DNA of 32,573 bases from Lentisphaeria bacterium (GTDB lineage: Bacteria; Verrucomicrobiota; Lentisphaeria; Oligosphaerales; Oligosphaeraceae). This document shows, piece by piece, positions 30,937 through 32,573 of this stretch. Position numbers and translations under genes: made by a program. The notes under the pieces were generated by a model that searched no databases, was not told the origin of the DNA, and worked only from the letters and a program-made list of their open reading frames with translations. Location of the stretch: contig JAEEXV010000055.1 in assembly GCA_016287975.1 (NCBI GenBank), positions 1 through 32,573 of the forward strand, given 5' to 3'. Numbering within the stretch: position 1 is the stretch's first letter; every line of letters begins with the position of its first letter.

Positions 30937-32573
30937 CTACTCCAGCACCATCTCCACCCCTGTGAAGTTACGGTAGTCGTTGCTGCGCAGGAATGTGAAA
31001 TGCTGGAAGTCGCCGTCCATGGCGCGGTTGCGGCCGAAGTTGAAGCGGATGGGCGCCTTGCCCAGGTCCGCGAGCGGGAGGGCGGCCTCGATGACCATGG
31101 TGGTGCCTTGGATGACGGTGCGCACGGCGGGCTGCGCCAGCGTGCGGAAGGCCTTGCCAGGCCCTGGCCCCGCGTTCCACTGCGCATATTGCTTCACGCT
31201 GCCAGTCAGGATGTACTGCACGTATGCCTCGCCCTGCCCCGCGCCGTTGAAGTAGCATTCGAGGCCGTCGTTGTACCACGCCTGCTTCTGGGGATTGACG
31301 GTGAAGCCCCCCTCCTTGGGCTCCTCGAACTCCGCCGCGAGGTAGAGCATCTTGCCGTCATGAAGCAGCCGCACCTGCGTCTTCGGCGGCTTCACCACGG
31401 GATTGCCCAGCAGCGTGAAGCCGTCCAGCACTGGCGCCTTCCGCCAGGCGGCCTCGCCCAGCGCGCCGTCCACCTTCGGCGCCTCCGTCGTGCGCGGCAC
31501 GACGATGCGCCTGACCTCGGCCTTCGCCACCGCGCCCTTGACGAAGAAGGGCTCGACCGCCTTCGCGCCTGCGGGCAGCGAGTCGCGCGATTCGAGGACG
31601 GTAAGCGCCATCCAGCGGTCGGGCGTCGCGTTCTGCCACAGGAGCGTCAACAGCAGTTTTCCGTTCCAGCCTGCTGGTGCGCCCAGCGCCTGGAGGTCGA
31701 GCCACATTTCCTCCTCCGCGATGCCCGAATCCGCGAAGTTCGAGATGACGGCCATCTTCTGCGGCACGCACGCCGCTCCCCAGCGCGGATCAATGTTCGC
31801 GCGGTTCACCCGCACATTCCCGATGGAGGCGAAGGTGCGCTGGCTCCACTTGCCGTCCGCCCCCGCGAAGTCCAGCATCAGCCCCATCGCGCTGGAGGGA
31901 TTGTCGTACTTGACGCCGATGCCGCGCATGCCCTGGCGCGGGCCGTTGTTGCGGAACCAGGCGACATTGCCCTGCAGACGCACCCGCACATAGCGGCGGC
32001 ACGCGAGTTCCAGCCCCGCCGCGAACATGTTCCAGTGCGTCAGGTAGTTCGGCAGCGTCGAGACCTGCGCCAGCGCCGTCATCGGATCCGTCTTCGCCTC
32101 GCCGCACCCCTCCGAGGCCGCCGTGTGCGTGCCGAACACCTGCACGCCTGGCGCGCTTTCGGTGGCGGAATCGAACGCCGCCGACCGCATCTGCACATTG
32201 GCGTGCTTCAGACGCTGGAAGCGCGGCAGGGCGGGCGTCCCCTGCGCCAGGCGGAACTTCGCCTCCGCCAGCACCGTGCCGTCCTCGCCATACGCCCGCG
32301 CGACATAGTCGCCGCCAGTCACATCCGAGGGGATTTTCGCCGATTCCTCGCAGCCCGCCGCGCTCCACACGGCGTCCCCCTGCTGCTCGACCTGCACCGT
32401 GACACCCGCCTGCGCGGGCGCGAACGACAGTTTCAGGTCGCCGCCCGGGCGCCCCGCCTGCACCGCGAGCCGTCCTGCCTTCGGCGCGCCCGCGAGCGCC
32501 TCATAGCGCAACTCGACCGCGCTCTCCCCCTGCGGCACCGCCGCAACCGCGAGCCGCGTCCCCGACGCGAAGA
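30937..32573 (-). CDS. Carbohydrate-binding protein with CBM9-like C-terminus (partial)
   Basis: At least 545 residues; the frame is open to the window edge, so the true start and any signal peptide lie outside. Apparent GTG starts near 32538 are probably internal Val codons. The visible part begins with beta-rich segments, followed by an NPCBM-like region at roughly residues 120-330 of the visible protein (NYLTHWNMFAAGLELACRRYV, IGVKYDN). The last about 180 residues look like a CBM9/DOMON-type domain: KVDGALGEAAWRKAP, LYLAAEFEEP, and WYNDGLECYFN. This domain recurs at the end of large surface glycosidases in Lentisphaeria. Its catalytic domain, if any, is upstream and not visible. A strong terminator follows. 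Confidence 0.8.
   Translation of the reverse strand, partial: FASGTRLAVAAVPQGESAVELRYEALAGAPKAGRLAVQAGRPGGDLKLSFAPAQAGVTVQVEQQGDAVWSAAGCEESAKIPSDVTGGDYVARAYGEDGTVLAEAKFRLAQGTPALPRFQRLKHANVQMRSAAFDSATESAPGVQVFGTHTAASEGCGEAKTDPMTALAQVSTLPNYLTHWNMFAAGLELACRRYVRVRLQGNVAWFRNNGPRQGMRGIGVKYDNPSSAMGLMLDFAGADGKWSQRTFASIGNVRVNRANIDPRWGAACVPQKMAVISNFADSGIAEEEMWLDLQALGAPAGWNGKLLLTLLWQNATPDRWMALTVLESRDSLPAGAKAVEPFFVKGAVAKAEVRRIVVPRTTEAPKVDGALGEAAWRKAPVLDGFTLLGNPVVKPPKTQVRLLHDGKMLYLAAEFEEPKEGGFTVNPQKQAWYNDGLECYFNGAGQGEAYVQYILTGSVKQYAQWNAGPGPGKAFRTLAQPAVRTVIQGTTMVIEAALPLADLGKAPIRFNFGRNRAMDGDFQHFTFLRSNDYRNFTGVEMVLE

Noticed and set aside
1..32573. CRISPR array, rRNA, tRNA, integrase or IS transposase
   Set aside because: I looked for regularly spaced repeats, cloverleaf ends, and transposase or integrase motifs and saw none. 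The left-edge repeats are irregularly spaced and overlap no cas gene.

Overview
The window is GC-rich and holds 19 supported protein genes, one gene remnant, and no rRNA, tRNA, CRISPR array or transposase gene that I could see. Two Lentisphaeria-style pseudopilins (methylation motif FTLVELL/FTLIELL running into [13 protein letters not shown]), several large candidate glycosidases, and DegT/amidohydrolase genes point to Verrucomicrobiota, class Lentisphaeria or a close relative, probably a glycan-degrading gut or rumen bacterium. This placement rests on gene content only; no taxonomic marker beyond L13 and S9 is present.

Layout. 1-520: intergenic repeats and a hairpin. 521-4505 (minus): rplM-rpsI, a terminator, then argC, a mutarotase-like gene with a Cys/Asp tail, and an LpxH-like phosphoesterase. 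4543-6123 (minus): a cytoplasmic Sel1-repeat protein. 6305-11008 (plus): pseudopilin, large secreted GH123-like protein, DUF4434-type barrel protein. 11313-12008 (plus): a Bax-inhibitor-1-like membrane protein. 12071-15760 (minus): an exported Sel1-repeat protein followed 3 nt later by a Deg-type PDZ protease. 16085-20261 (minus): AraC regulator, GH95 glycosidase and HAD hydrolase, tightly spaced. 20529-25904 (plus, divergent from araC): pseudopilin, a 1136-residue GHL6/beta-galactosidase-like protein, a 9-bp minisatellite, and a GH130 phosphorylase/mannosidase. 26224-27309 (minus): a secreted DUF3298-like orphan flanked by related intergenic repeats. 27637-30426 (minus): DegT aminotransferase and two amidohydrolase-fold proteins. 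30473-30679 (minus): a C-terminal remnant of a sialate O-acetylesterase. 30937-window end (minus): a partial carbohydrate-binding protein with a CBM9-like C-terminus and a strong terminator.

How it fits together. Twice a pseudopilin gene lies directly ahead of a large candidate glycosidase on the same strand. The second unit is divergent from an AraC-GH95-HAD operon and close to a GH130 gene, so positions 16-26 kb look like a glycan-utilisation locus for fucose/galactose- and mannose-containing substrates without SusC/SusD. The most unusual single observation is the 22-residue tail of the mutarotase-like protein, made only of Cys, Asp and His. The most interesting non-coding signals are intergenic elements with shared sequence, including a pair of hairpins whose stems differ by base-pair-preserving changes. 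I found no single new multi-gene defence or mobile system.
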